The position numbers and the translations under genes were made by a program. The notes below the pieces were generated by a model that saw only the letters and a program-made list of their open reading frames with translations, was not told the origin of the DNA and ran no database searches. Below, one piece after another: positions 25,034-33,624 of a stretch of 64,000 nt of DNA (position 1 is the first letter of the stretch; the number at the start of each line of letters is the position of its first letter). This stretch comes from Deltaproteobacteria bacterium (GTDB lineage Bacteria; Myxococcota; Myxococcia; SLRQ01): positions 76,940 to 140,939 of the forward strand of contig JARGFU010000015.1 in the NCBI GenBank assembly GCA_029210625.1, written 5' to 3'.

Positions 25034-25387
25034 ATGGAAGCGCCGACGCCCCCGAAGAAGAGCCACCGCCTCATCCTCCCTCTGGGCATGCGGGTCCTGG
25101 TGAAGATCCTCCACGACGAGGAGCGCACCGAGACGGGCCTCTACCTGCCGGAGGGCGCGAAGGCGAAGCACGAGGAGGCCTTCTACGCCGAGGTCATCGA
25201 GGTCGCTCGCGACCGGGCCACCGGCGACGAGCCCTCGGAGAACGTCTCGGGCATCCCCCACGGGGCGAAGGTGCTCTTCCCCAAGACCAAGGGGGTCCCC
25301 GTCCCCTGGGACGACTCCCTGCGCCTCGTCGACGTGAAGGACGTGCTCGCCACCGTGGAGGAGCACAGCGAGGAGGAGGCCCACTGA
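25034..25387 (+). CDS. GroES-like (Cpn10 fold) protein
   Basis: 117 residues. LGMRVLVKILHDEERTETGLYLPEGAKAK matches the start and mobile loop of co-chaperonins. VPWDDSLRLVDVKDVLATVE matches the end, where GroES has a YLI/ILAV motif. The middle is longer than in GroES (insert VARDRATGDEPSENVSGIPH). No groEL is adjacent, so it may be a divergent or specialised Cpn10 rather than the main one. Its stop overlaps the start of a membrane PH-domain gene (TGATG). Confidence 0.75.
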   Translation: MEAPTPPKKSHRLILPLGMRVLVKILHDEERTETGLYLPEGAKAKHEEAFYAEVIEVARDRATGDEPSENVSGIPHGAKVLFPKTKGVPVPWDDSLRLVDVKDVLATVEEHSEEEAH

Positions 25388-25947
25388 TGGAGCCCCGGCT
25401 ACCCACCCGCAGCGGCGCGCCCGACGACGCGGCGATCAAGTCCATCACCCGGCCGGACGGGAACCTGCTCGTCTACTACGTGCTGGCCTCGCTGATGACG
25501 GCCTTCGCCTTCCCCATCGTCATCCTGCCCCTGGTCTTCAAGTACTACACCCTGCGCTACACCCTCGACGACGAGGGGGTGAGCGCCTCCTGGGGTCTCT
25601 TCTTCCGGCGCGAGGTCTACCTGACCTACCGGCGCATCCAGGACATCCACGTACGCCGCAACATCGTCGAGCGCTGGCTGGGCATCGGCACCGTCGACAT
25701 CCAGACCGCCTCGGGCAGCTCCACCGCGGAGATGAAGCTCGAGGGGATGACCGACTACGAGGCGGTGCGCGACTTCCTCTACCGCCGGATGCGCGGGCAC
25801 GCGGCGATCCCGGGCGCGAGCGCGGCGACGGCGCTCGAGGCCGCGGGCGAGGCCCCGGCCGGCGAGGCGCGGGTGATCGCGCTGCTCGGCGAGATCAAGG
25901 ACGAGCTCGAGGCCACCCGCGAGGCGCTCGCGGCGCGGGAGCGCTGA
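25387..25947 (+). CDS. bacterial PH-domain membrane protein (YdbS/YdbT-like)
   Basis: 186 residues, translationally coupled on both sides. One or two hydrophobic helices (about 28-55) precede a PH-like domain: YTLRYTLDDEGVSASWGLFFRREVYLTYRRIQDIHVRRNIVERWLGIGTVDIQTASG spans 55-115 and is typical of DUF304/bPH2 proteins. The tail is Ala/Glu-rich and helical. Paired bPH2 membrane proteins are widespread but poorly understood. Confidence 0.8.
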   Translation: MEPRLPTRSGAPDDAAIKSITRPDGNLLVYYVLASLMTAFAFPIVILPLVFKYYTLRYTLDDEGVSASWGLFFRREVYLTYRRIQDIHVRRNIVERWLGIGTVDIQTASGSSTAEMKLEGMTDYEAVRDFLYRRMRGHAAIPGASAATALEAAGEAPAGEARVIALLGEIKDELEATREALAARER

Positions 25948-26684
25948 TGTACGGCCTCATCAAGGAGCCCCTGCTGCGCCTGGTGAAGGCGCCCCTCGAG
26001 CCGCCCGAGCCGCCGGCGGGCGACCACGAGACCCTGCGCATCTTCCGGGCGAGCCCCCGCTACCTCACCTACCGGATGCTCGGGCTGATGATCGTCGGCT
26101 CCCTCATCGTGCTGCCCGCCTTCGCCGCCTGGGCCGCGGCCCTCGCCCAGGGCGAGACGGTGACGATCGGCTCGGTGGCGGCCTTCACCCTCCTCGCCCT
26201 CTGCGGCTTCTTCCTGGGCTACTTCCTGATCCGCATCGACTACGACATGCGCTACTACCTCGTGACCGATCGCTCGATCCGGATCCGGGAGGGCGCCTGG
26301 ACGATCAAGGAGATGACCCTCACCCACGCCAACGTGCAGAACCTCCGGGTGAGCCAGGGTCCCCTCCAGCGCCTCTTCGGCATCGCCAATCTCGAGCTCG
26401 ACACCGCCGGCGGCGGCGGCGCGGCGGCGCAGCAGGGTCAGCAGGTCACCCACGCCCACGCCGCCCAGATGGCCGGCATCGAGAACGCCCACGAGGTGCG
26501 CGACCTGGTCCTCGCCCACCTGCGCCGCAACGCCGCCGGCAGCGGCCTGGGCGATCCCGACGACGAGCCCGCGGCGCTGCCCGCGACGCAGCCCGCGGCC
26601 GGCGCCTCCTCCCCGTCGCTGCTCGAGGCCCTCGAGGCCGTCCGCGACGCCGCCGCCGCGCTGCGGGCCGAGGCCGAGCGCTGA
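25947..26684 (+). CDS. second bacterial PH-domain membrane protein
   Basis: 245 residues, start overlapping the previous stop. Two strong hydrophobic helices (about 47-67 and 75-97) are followed by DYDMRYYLVTDRSIRIREGAWTIKEMTLTHANVQNLRVSQGPLQRLFGIANLELDTAG, a clear bPH2 pattern related to the preceding protein. A Gly/Ala/Gln stretch and an Ala-rich C-terminal helix follow. The pair probably forms a membrane complex. Confidence 0.8.
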   Translation: MYGLIKEPLLRLVKAPLEPPEPPAGDHETLRIFRASPRYLTYRMLGLMIVGSLIVLPAFAAWAAALAQGETVTIGSVAAFTLLALCGFFLGYFLIRIDYDMRYYLVTDRSIRIREGAWTIKEMTLTHANVQNLRVSQGPLQRLFGIANLELDTAGGGGAAAQQGQQVTHAHAAQMAGIENAHEVRDLVLAHLRRNAAGSGLGDPDDEPAALPATQPAAGASSPSLLEALEAVRDAAAALRAEAER

Positions 26685-26701
26685 GGCGCGGCAGCCGCGC
26701 C
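26685..26701. terminator. short hairpin between convergent genes
   Basis: GGCGCGG and CCGCGCC with a 3-base loop, placed between the PH-domain gene stop and the convergent kinase stop (26706). No T run. Confidence 0.4.
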
Positions 26702-26705
26702 CGGC

Positions 26706-28022
26706 TCAGGCCGCCTCGGCCGTGGGCCGCTTGAAGCGCAGGACCAGGGTGGTGCCCGGCTTGCCTGCCTCGGAGTGGGCCTCCACCGAGCCCCCGTAGC
26801 GCTCCATGAACATCTTCAGGATCGGCATCCCGAAGCCGGTGCCCTTCTCCCGGCGGACCCCCCGGCGGGTGGTGGGCCGCCCGAAGTCGAAGACGTGGGG
26901 CAGGAGATCGGGCGGGATCCCGGCGCCCTGGTCGCTGACCCGCAGCAGGACCTCCTGTGCGCCGCGCTCCATCTCCACCACCAGGGAGGCGTTGTCGGGG
27001 GAGAACTTGATCGCGTTGGAGACGACGTTCGCCAGGACGTTGCTCACCAGGGAGAAGGGCTCGGCGATCACCTCCAGCTTCTCCCCGGGCTCGAGGCCCC
27101 GGGTCTCCACCGAGAGGTGCCGCCGCTCCAGGTCCCGCTCGAAGAGCTCCAGGGTCTGGAGCAGGGCCTGGGGGAGACAGACGGGGACCGGGCGGATCGA
27201 GAGCTTGCCGGTGCGCATGGCGTTGAAGGCGTTGGTCTGCTCCACGATCTTCATGACCCGGTCGAGCTGCTCCCGCGCGATCTGGCAGCTCTCCCGCGGC
27301 GCCCCCGAGATCTCTCTCTCGACCAGGGAGAGGCGGAGGTCCACCACCATCAGGTGGTTGTTGAGGTCGTGGCCGATCATCGAGAGGAGGGCGCTGTTCG
27401 TCTCGTAGAGATCGAAGACGCGCTCCCTCTGCCCCTCGATCCGCCCCACCATCTGGTCCACCTCGGTGGCGAGGCGCCCGGCGATGTGCCCGCCCACGAC
27501 GACCATGAGCGCAAGGGAGACGAGGTGGAACTCGAAGATATCCTGCTCGGAGAAGGGATCCCCCTCGAGCCCGAGCCTCGGCCGCAGGAAGCCGGCGATC
27601 AACACCAGCAACGAGGAGGCGAGGCCCAGCCGCAGCCCGTCCCGGCGACCGAGGAGGTGGACGCTCAGGATGGTGAGGAGCGGGGGCCAGAAGAGGTTCG
27701 AGAGGAGGCCGTCCGGGGCGTAGAGGTGCTGGGCCCCCAGGAGCAGCTGACAGAGGACCACCGCCAGGACCGAGGTGAGCACGAAGCGATCGGTGAAACG
27801 GAAGCTGAGGGTCAGGAGCAGGAGCGGGACCGCCGCGGCCAGGTTGATCCGGGCCGAGATGAGCTTCCCGGTCGCGAGATCGAAGAAGGAGAAGAAGAAG
27901 ACCACCCCGGTGATGACCAGGAGGTAGCTGACCAGCAGCCGGCGGTTCTTCGTCACCCGAAGATCGGCCTCACGATCCTGCGCCTGCGGCGGCGTGAGCC
28001 ACCGGCTGATCTTCTCGAACAA
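26706..28022 (-). CDS. membrane sensor histidine kinase
   Basis: 438 residues. Six or so hydrophobic helices fill residues 30-200 and there is no large periplasmic domain, so it probably senses a membrane or intramembrane signal. The phosphoacceptor region reads SMIGHDLNNHLMVVDL (His about 217), an HDLNN type rather than the usual HExRxP. The ATPase domain has the N box NVVSNAIKFSP, G1 DQGAGIPP, F box and G2 GTGFGMPI. No response regulator gene is adjacent, so the kinase is an orphan here. It precedes a DUF2490 gene on the same strand in reverse order. Confidence 0.9.
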   Translation of the reverse strand: MFEKISRWLTPPQAQDREADLRVTKNRRLLVSYLLVITGVVFFFSFFDLATGKLISARINLAAAVPLLLLTLSFRFTDRFVLTSVLAVVLCQLLLGAQHLYAPDGLLSNLFWPPLLTILSVHLLGRRDGLRLGLASSLLVLIAGFLRPRLGLEGDPFSEQDIFEFHLVSLALMVVVGGHIAGRLATEVDQMVGRIEGQRERVFDLYETNSALLSMIGHDLNNHLMVVDLRLSLVEREISGAPRESCQIAREQLDRVMKIVEQTNAFNAMRTGKLSIRPVPVCLPQALLQTLELFERDLERRHLSVETRGLEPGEKLEVIAEPFSLVSNVLANVVSNAIKFSPDNASLVVEMERGAQEVLLRVSDQGAGIPPDLLPHVFDFGRPTTRRGVRREKGTGFGMPILKMFMERYGGSVEAHSEAGKPGTTLVLRFKRPTAEAA

Positions 28023-28070
28023 GCTCTCCTCCCGGCAGGCGGCTCCCCGGGGAGCCGCTCGACTGGAGGT

Positions 28071-28730
28071 CTACCGGATCGAGAAGCGGTAACCCAGACC
28101 CAGGATGTGCCAGGTGTCGGGGTTCGGATCGCCGATGGGGCGCTGAACCCGGTAGAAGAGCTCGCAGTCGTGATCCGCGATCGAGTAGGCGGCGCCGAGG
28201 GTCAGCCGCCACTTGGTGGCTCCGGTGGTGCCTCCCCCGAGCTGCAGGTAGAGCTCGGCTTCGACGAAGGGCTCGACCCCGAGCTCGGTGCCGTAGGCGA
28301 GGCCGATCCGCTGGCGCAGCACCGGCTCGAGCGGATCACCGCTGCCCGACGCGCCGGAGGTGAGCTGCAGCCGGGCCCGGTAGGCCAGGGTGACCTCCCC
28401 GACGCGGTAGCGGGGCAGGAGGTCCAGCATCACCCGGTGGGCGGTGGTGAACTGGCGCTGGTTGTTTCCCTCGGCGATGAGGCGGTAGCCGAGCGCCGCA
28501 CGGAAGTTCTTGTGGACGCCGTAGCGCAGACCCAGCTCGGGCATGATCTTGCGCAGGCGCGTCAGGTCGTTGTCCCAGCGCAGGTGCTGATCGAAGGAGA
28601 GCCAGAGCTCCTTCACGGGCCGGTAGCGCACCCCTCCCTCGAGCCAGAGCTGGGCCTCGGGGGCGGCCCGGGCCGGCAGGGGCGAGAGGAGCGCCAGCGC
28701 GAGGAGCGGCAGGAGGAGTCGGCGGGTCAT
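28071..28730 (-). CDS. DUF2490-like outer-membrane beta-barrel protein
   Basis: 219 residues. A signal peptide (ending PARAAPEA) is followed by alternating beta-strand pattern typical of a small barrel, with aromatic residues (LWLSFDQHLRWDND, RAALGYRLIAEGNNQ) and a C-terminal strand ending in YRFSIR. This resembles DUF2490 proteins, which often sit beside DUF4956 and VTC genes. It overlaps the DUF4956 gene stop by 4 bp. Confidence 0.7.
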   Translation of the reverse strand: MTRRLLLPLLALALLSPLPARAAPEAQLWLEGGVRYRPVKELWLSFDQHLRWDNDLTRLRKIMPELGLRYGVHKNFRAALGYRLIAEGNNQRQFTTAHRVMLDLLPRYRVGEVTLAYRARLQLTSGASGSGDPLEPVLRQRIGLAYGTELGVEPFVEAELYLQLGGGTTGATKWRLTLGAAYSIADHDCELFYRVQRPIGDPNPDTWHILGLGYRFSIR

Positions 28731-29410
28731 GCGTTCACCTCCCCGCGCTCGGCGGGCTCGAGGGTCGCGGCGCCGGACTCGGCGTCCACGCAGTAGACGG
28801 TGATCTCGGCGGTGTCCCGCAGGAGGTTCACGCTCATCACCTCGGCCCGGGCGATGACCAGCCCGGTGCGGGCGCGCAGATCGGCCCGCAGCTCCGCCTC
28901 CCTCCCCGGCTTGAGCAGCTCGAGGTCGTCGTAGGTGATGAGCTTCGACTCGAAGTACTTGTGCCGCAGGACGTACTCGAGGGTGTAGGTGAGGCCGACG
29001 ATGGCGATGTTCATCACCAGCAGCTCGGCGACGCTGATCTTCTTGTTGGCCAGCGCGTTGAGGATGGCGAGGCCGATGACCACGAAGAGGTAGGTCAGAT
29101 CGCGGATCCGGATCGGCTCGGTGCGGTAGCGCAGGATCCCGAAGACCGCGAAGAGGCCGAGGGCGAAGCCCAGCTCGATGGGCACCTTCCGCAGCAGGAA
29201 GCAGAGCGAGAAGGTGATGAGGTTGAAGATGAAGTAGGTGAAGACCTGGTCGTTCCAGCGGTAGCGCCGGACGTAGACGAAGCGGACGATCAGCGTCGTG
29301 AAGAAGAGATCGGTGCCCAGCCGGACGACCAGCTTCGCGACGGCCTCGATGTCCATGAACTCGTTGGCGCCGTAGACGTCCAGGAACCAGGCGAGCAACT
29401 CATCGAGCAT
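28727..29410 (-). CDS. DUF4956 membrane protein
   Basis: 227 residues with four or five hydrophobic helices in the first 150, then a soluble C-terminal domain (KLITYDDLELLKPGREAELRADL). LGFALGLFAVFGILRYRTEPIRIRDLTYLFVVIGLAILNALA is the signature stretch of DUF4956 proteins. These commonly accompany VTC-domain (polyphosphate polymerase-like) and CotH genes, which here follow directly. Its start overlaps the truncated VTC reading frame by 11 bp, so the original gene order VTC-DUF4956-DUF2490 was an operon. Confidence 0.8.
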   Translation of the reverse strand: MLDELLAWFLDVYGANEFMDIEAVAKLVVRLGTDLFFTTLIVRFVYVRRYRWNDQVFTYFIFNLITFSLCFLLRKVPIELGFALGLFAVFGILRYRTEPIRIRDLTYLFVVIGLAILNALANKKISVAELLVMNIAIVGLTYTLEYVLRHKYFESKLITYDDLELLKPGREAELRADLRARTGLVIARAEVMSVNLLRDTAEITVYCVDAESGAATLEPAERGEVNA

Positions 29411-29706
29411 GATGGGACCTCATGATCTCTCGCACCCGGGTCGGGGTGCGGTAGGCCCGCGGCTCCTCTCCGCTCAGGGAGACGGCCGCGCAGTACTTGG
29501 AGAAGCCCCCGGGGTGGATCCGGCAGGCGCGGATCGCCCTCATCCCCGGCGTCCGGGGTCCGAAGCGGGGCTGCTTGAGCTCGGCGATGACGAGCTCGGG
29601 GATGTCGATCCGCGAGCGCTCGGTCTGGACGGTCAGGCCGAGATCCAGGGTCACGCGCTCGACGCTCCGGCTGCCGACGAGGGTCACCCGGGGGAAGAGC
29701 AGCCAC
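29400..29706 (-). pseudogene. VTC-domain (polyphosphate polymerase-like) gene, C-terminal remnant
   Basis: The frame encodes RVTLDLGLTVQ, IPELVIAELKQ and FSKYCAAVSL, the last part of a VTC domain (inorganic polyphosphate polymerase-like fold). The N-terminal two thirds, with the catalytic Arg/Lys residues and start, are missing. Upstream of about 29706 the frame only reads the antisense of the CotH remnant. The junction is placed between 29695 and 29715 by where homology on each strand stops. Confidence 0.7.
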
Positions 29707-30822
29707 TGGGAGGGCGCCCTCTCGGACTTCCGGCCCGACTGGGTCGGCACCTTCCAGCGCAAGAGCAACAAGTTGAGCGACGACCGCTCCCAGCTCGAGG
29801 CGCTGGTGCCCGTGATGCAGCTCCCCGACGACCAGCTCCTCGCCGCCCTCGAGCCTCACCTCGACGTCGACGCCTTCCTCGACTTCTGGATCACCGAGCT
29901 GATCATCTCCCACGCCGACGGCTACGCCCGGAACACGAACAACTTCTATCTCTACTTCGACCCCGACACCGGGCGGATGAACTTCATCCCCTGGGGCATC
30001 GACTCGATCTTCCACGTGGGCAACCGCGCGGCCCCCTGGGAGGAGCGGCCGCCCCCGGAGATCCTCTGGGAGGAGGGCGTCCTCGCTCACCGCCTCTACC
30101 GGCACCCGACGATGGGGCCCCTCTACCTCGAGCGCCTGCCCTTGCTCCTCGACGCGCTCTGGGACGAGGACGCGCTGCTGGCCCGGGCGAACGAGTACCA
30201 CGCCCTGCTCTCGCCCTACGTGGTCGACGCGAACCGCGAGGCCTTCGAGGGCGAGGTCGATCGGGTGCGCTACTTCATCCGCAGCCGGCGGGACGCCCTC
30301 CAGAACGCCCTGGCCCGGCCGCCGCCGGTCACCGACGACCTCCTGCGCGACCCCTGGTGCGTGGACCAGATCGGCACCGTCCAGGCCACCTTCGCCACCA
30401 CCTGGGGCAACCTCGCCGAGCAGGATCCCTTCGCGGCGGGCACGGGCACCCTCACCCTGGACCCGGCGGTGGACCCCACCCTGCCGCCGATCACCCGCGT
30501 CGGCTCCAAGAGCGGCTACGACGAGCAGGGCCGGCAGAACGTGATCCAGGTCGTCACCTGGCACGATCCGAACATCGCCCTGGTGCTGAACCTGACCGTC
30601 GCCAACCCGGCGGACCTCGCCCCGGGGATGTCCCTGCCCCTCGACTGGCTCGAGAGCTCGGGCCACATCTTCAAGGTGATCTTCCAGCCGGGGGCCGATC
30701 CCGAGGTGTCGATCCTCGGGCTGGTGGGCGACGGCGTGCTCTACCTCCACGAGGCCGGCACCGAGGCGGGCGACGGCGTCGTCGGCACCGTCGACGCGCT
30801 GGTCTACGAGTCGATCTGGTGA
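29707..30822 (+). pseudogene. CotH-family spore-coat kinase-like gene, N-terminally truncated
   Basis: About 370 residues of a CotH-family protein: DFRPDWVGTFQRK, then LDVDAFLDFWITELIISHADGY and NNFYLYFDPDTGRMNFIPWGIDSIF, parallel to the intact neighbour at 30819 (DFRPGIVQGLQPK, LDAFLTFWAMEVITDHWDGF, NNFYAYHDPVSDRFRFIPWGVDSTF). About 200 N-terminal residues, including the signal sequence and N-lobe, are gone; the sequence instead runs directly into the antisense VTC remnant. The frame stays open upstream only by antisense reading. The C-terminal beta-rich domain is retained and coupled (GTGA overlap) to the next gene. Confidence 0.75.
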
Positions 30823-32474
30823 TCCCCCGGAGCCAGGGTCGGGGGCCGCTGGCGCTCCTCCTCCTCCTGCTGGCGGTGGGCTGCGGCCGGGAGGAGGGCG
30901 ACAGCTCCGGCCTGCTCTTCCCGGCCGATCGGCTCCTCGAGATCGAGATCACCCTCGACCCGGGCGACTGGGAGCTGCTGCGTCACGAGCCCGACGACAT
31001 CGGCCACCCCAAGGTGACCTGCGCCGAGCAGCCGACCGACCCCAAGTACACCTACTTCCCGGCCGAGGTGAGCATCGACGGCGTGCGCTACCCCGACGTG
31101 GCGGTGCGCAAGAAGGGAGGCTTCGGCTCCCTCTCCACCCTGCGGCCGGGGCTGAAGGTGAAGACCAACGAGTACGTCCCCGGCCAGGAGATCCATGGCC
31201 TGAAGCGCCTGACCCTGAACAACAACCACCAGGATCAGGCGCTCCTGCGGCAGTGCCTCACCTACGGCCTCTTTGCCGACGCCGGGCTGCCCGCCTCGCG
31301 CTGCGCCTTCGCCCACGTGACGGTCAACGGTGAGGACCTGGGCGTCTACTCCCACGTCGAGAGCATCAAGAAGCCCTTCCTCGGCCGCTTCTTCGAGGAC
31401 GACTCGGGCAACCTCTACGAGGGGGGCGGCGACTTCCGACCGGGGATCGTGCAGGGCCTCCAGCCCAAGGTGGACAAGGAGGCCCCCGACTGCTCGGACC
31501 TCGACCGCATCGTGGACGTCTTCCAGCTGCCCGACGGCGACTTCGATCGGCGCGTCGATGAGGTGATCGACCTCGACGCCTTCCTCACCTTCTGGGCGAT
31601 GGAGGTCATCACCGATCACTGGGACGGCTTCACCAACGGACCGAACAACTTCTACGCCTACCACGACCCCGTCAGCGATCGCTTCCGCTTCATCCCCTGG
31701 GGGGTCGACAGCACCTTCGAGGGGCGCCAGCGCACCGGACGGCCCTCCTCGGTCTTCGCCTGCTCGATCCTCCCCTGGCGCCTCTACGACCGGCCGCCCA
31801 CCCGCGAGCGCTACGTCACTCGCCTCGAGGAGCTCCTCGCCTCGGTCTGGGATCCCGCCCGGATCGTGGGCGAGATCGATCGGATGGAGGCGCTGATCAC
31901 GCCCTCCACGACGGGCAACGGCGTCGCGGATCTCGCCGGCCAGATCCAGGGCGTGCGCGACTTCGCCACCTCCCGCCGCGACCTCCTGGAGGCCGAGCTG
32001 ATCGACGGGCCGCCGGTCTGGCCGACCCCGCTGCAGGATCCCCCCTGCCTGGCGCTCCTGGGCAACCTCTCCGGCACCTTCCAGGCCACCTGGGGCACCC
32101 TCGGCACCTTCCCCGCCGGGAACGGCACCATGAGCGGCAACGTGACCGGCCGGCCGGTGAGCTCGAGCACCCTCAACGCCACCGCCGGCCTCGACGAGGA
32201 GGGCAAGGTCGTCCTCCAGCTCTTCGCGCCCCAGGCCGACGGCACCTACGCGGTCGTGATGGCCATCGTCCACGACCCGGCCGACTTCGTGGTGGGTGAC
32301 CTCCCCTTCAACCTCGTCGACCTCGCGGGCATCACCGGCTTCTACGATCCGGGGACCGACACCTTCGAGGGCGGCTGGCTGTTGCTCGGCGGGCAGCTCA
32401 CCCTCGAGCAGGCAGGCACCACGGCAGGCGCCCCGGTCGTCGGCTCCTTCAGCGCGCAGGTCGTGGAGCTGTAG
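30819..32474 (+). CDS. CotH-family lipoprotein
   Basis: 551 residues from GTG 30819, overlapping the upstream stop. The signal peptide ends in LLLAVGC, so it is a lipoprotein. The CotH kinase-like domain (about 35-400) contains FAHVTVNGEDLGVYSHVESIKKPFL, GNLYEGGGDFRP and NNFYAYHDPVSDRFRFIPWGVDS. CotH proteins are atypical secreted protein kinases. A C-terminal domain (about 410-551; GTFQATWGTLGTFPAGNGTMSG) is shared with the truncated neighbour. The intact partner presumably took over any shared role. Confidence 0.85.
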   Translation: MIPRSQGRGPLALLLLLLAVGCGREEGDSSGLLFPADRLLEIEITLDPGDWELLRHEPDDIGHPKVTCAEQPTDPKYTYFPAEVSIDGVRYPDVAVRKKGGFGSLSTLRPGLKVKTNEYVPGQEIHGLKRLTLNNNHQDQALLRQCLTYGLFADAGLPASRCAFAHVTVNGEDLGVYSHVESIKKPFLGRFFEDDSGNLYEGGGDFRPGIVQGLQPKVDKEAPDCSDLDRIVDVFQLPDGDFDRRVDEVIDLDAFLTFWAMEVITDHWDGFTNGPNNFYAYHDPVSDRFRFIPWGVDSTFEGRQRTGRPSSVFACSILPWRLYDRPPTRERYVTRLEELLASVWDPARIVGEIDRMEALITPSTTGNGVADLAGQIQGVRDFATSRRDLLEAELIDGPPVWPTPLQDPPCLALLGNLSGTFQATWGTLGTFPAGNGTMSGNVTGRPVSSSTLNATAGLDEEGKVVLQLFAPQADGTYAVVMAIVHDPADFVVGDLPFNLVDLAGITGFYDPGTDTFEGGWLLLGGQLTLEQAGTTAGAPVVGSFSAQVVEL

Positions 32475-32490
32475 TAGAAGTCGAGGGACC

Positions 32491-33624
32491 GTGCCCCGCC
32501 GCCGCTCACTCCTCGTCCGCCTCGCTCCTCTCCTGCTGGTCGCGGCCCTGGCGCTCCTGGCGGGCCGCCTCCTGAAGCGGCACCTGCGCGCGGCGGCGCC
32601 GCCCCCGCCACCGCCGCCGGAGGCCGAGGCCGCGGTCGACCTCCCGCCCCGGGGGCCCGCGGCGACCCCGGGGGCCCACCCGATCCTGCCCCCCTTCAGG
32701 GGTGACCTGGACCACCCCCTCCTCCTCGATCCCGGGCCGGCCGAGCCCTCGGGAGTGGTCTACCTCCCCGAGCACGAGGGCTTCCTGGTGGTCGACGACG
32801 AGTCGACCCTCGAGCCCCAGCGCGGCATCTTCTTCCTCGCCACCACCCCCGACGGGGGCCTCTCTCCGATCCCGGTGCGCCTGGATGACCTGGGCGCGCG
32901 CCAGACCTGGGACGACCTCGAGGCCGTCGCCGCCAGCCCCGAGACCCTGCTCTTCCTCGCCTCCCACGCCTACGACAGCAGCTGGCGCCAGCGGATCTGC
33001 TGGGCGCCGCGGGCCGGCCTCTCGCGCGCGAAGGAGGGCGAGGCCCTCCTCCTCGAGGGCCTGCAGTGCACCTCGGAGCGGCGCTCCCGCGAGGCCCTGC
33101 TCGAGGCCCTGGAGCCCGCGGTCGGCGAGGAGCCGGAGCTCGACCTCGAGGGCCTGACCTTCTCCGAGGCCGCCGGCGCCTTCCTCGTCGGCGTGCGCCA
33201 CCCCCTGGCGAAGGAGCGCGCCCTCCTGCTGACCCTCCAGCCGCCGCGCGGCAGATCCGGCCACCTGCAGATCCAGCTCGCCCGCACCCTGGACCTGAAG
33301 CAGCGGGGCATCCGCGGGATGTCCTTCCTCGATCGCCGCCGGCTCGTCCTCGCGGCCGGCCCCGCCGGGGACAACCCGGGGCGCTTCGATCTCTACCTCC
33401 ACGATCTCGCCGAGGCCGACGAGGCGAAGGCGACCACCCTCCTCACCCCCGCCGGCTTCCCCCTCCACCTCGGGGGTGACCCCACCGCCCGCAAGCTGCG
33501 GATCGAGGGGCTGGCCTTCGACGGCGAGGCACTCCTGGTACTCTGCGACTCCGGCGACTGGCCCGAGGAGGGGGTGAGCGCCGCCCCGACCTACACCTTC
33601 CGCCTGCCCCTGCAGGCGGACTAG
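32491..33624 (+). CDS. membrane-anchored DUF3616-like beta-propeller protein
   Basis: 377 residues from GTG 32491. One N-terminal helix (about 8-25), a Pro-rich linker with eight consecutive Pro, then SGVVYLPEHEGFLVVDDESTLEPQRGIFFL, TWDDLEAVAAS, LDLEGLTFSEAAGAFLVGVRHP and LRIEGLAFDGEALLVLCDSGDW. This repeated blade-like pattern fits DUF3616/esterase-like phytase propellers. It follows the CotH gene by 16 bp. It overlaps the end of the convergent TonB receptor by 4 bp. Confidence 0.65.
   Translation: MPRRRSLLVRLAPLLLVAALALLAGRLLKRHLRAAAPPPPPPPEAEAAVDLPPRGPAATPGAHPILPPFRGDLDHPLLLDPGPAEPSGVVYLPEHEGFLVVDDESTLEPQRGIFFLATTPDGGLSPIPVRLDDLGARQTWDDLEAVAASPETLLFLASHAYDSSWRQRICWAPRAGLSRAKEGEALLLEGLQCTSERRSREALLEALEPAVGEEPELDLEGLTFSEAAGAFLVGVRHPLAKERALLLTLQPPRGRSGHLQIQLARTLDLKQRGIRGMSFLDRRRLVLAAGPAGDNPGRFDLYLHDLAEADEAKATTLLTPAGFPLHLGGDPTARKLRIEGLAFDGEALLVLCDSGDWPEEGVSAAPTYTFRLPLQAD

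Noticed and set aside
23836-25128. N-terminal extension of the fused gamma-subunit frame
   Set aside because: The part beyond 23835 is antisense of the Spy-like gene and passes through the GTNNAC element; the ATG at 23835 has a good ribosome site and the PorG motif follows at once.
29497-29706. Start of the truncated CotH frame as a genuine N-terminus
   Set aside because: These codons are the antisense of the VTC remnant; they give no signal peptide and no CotH similarity.
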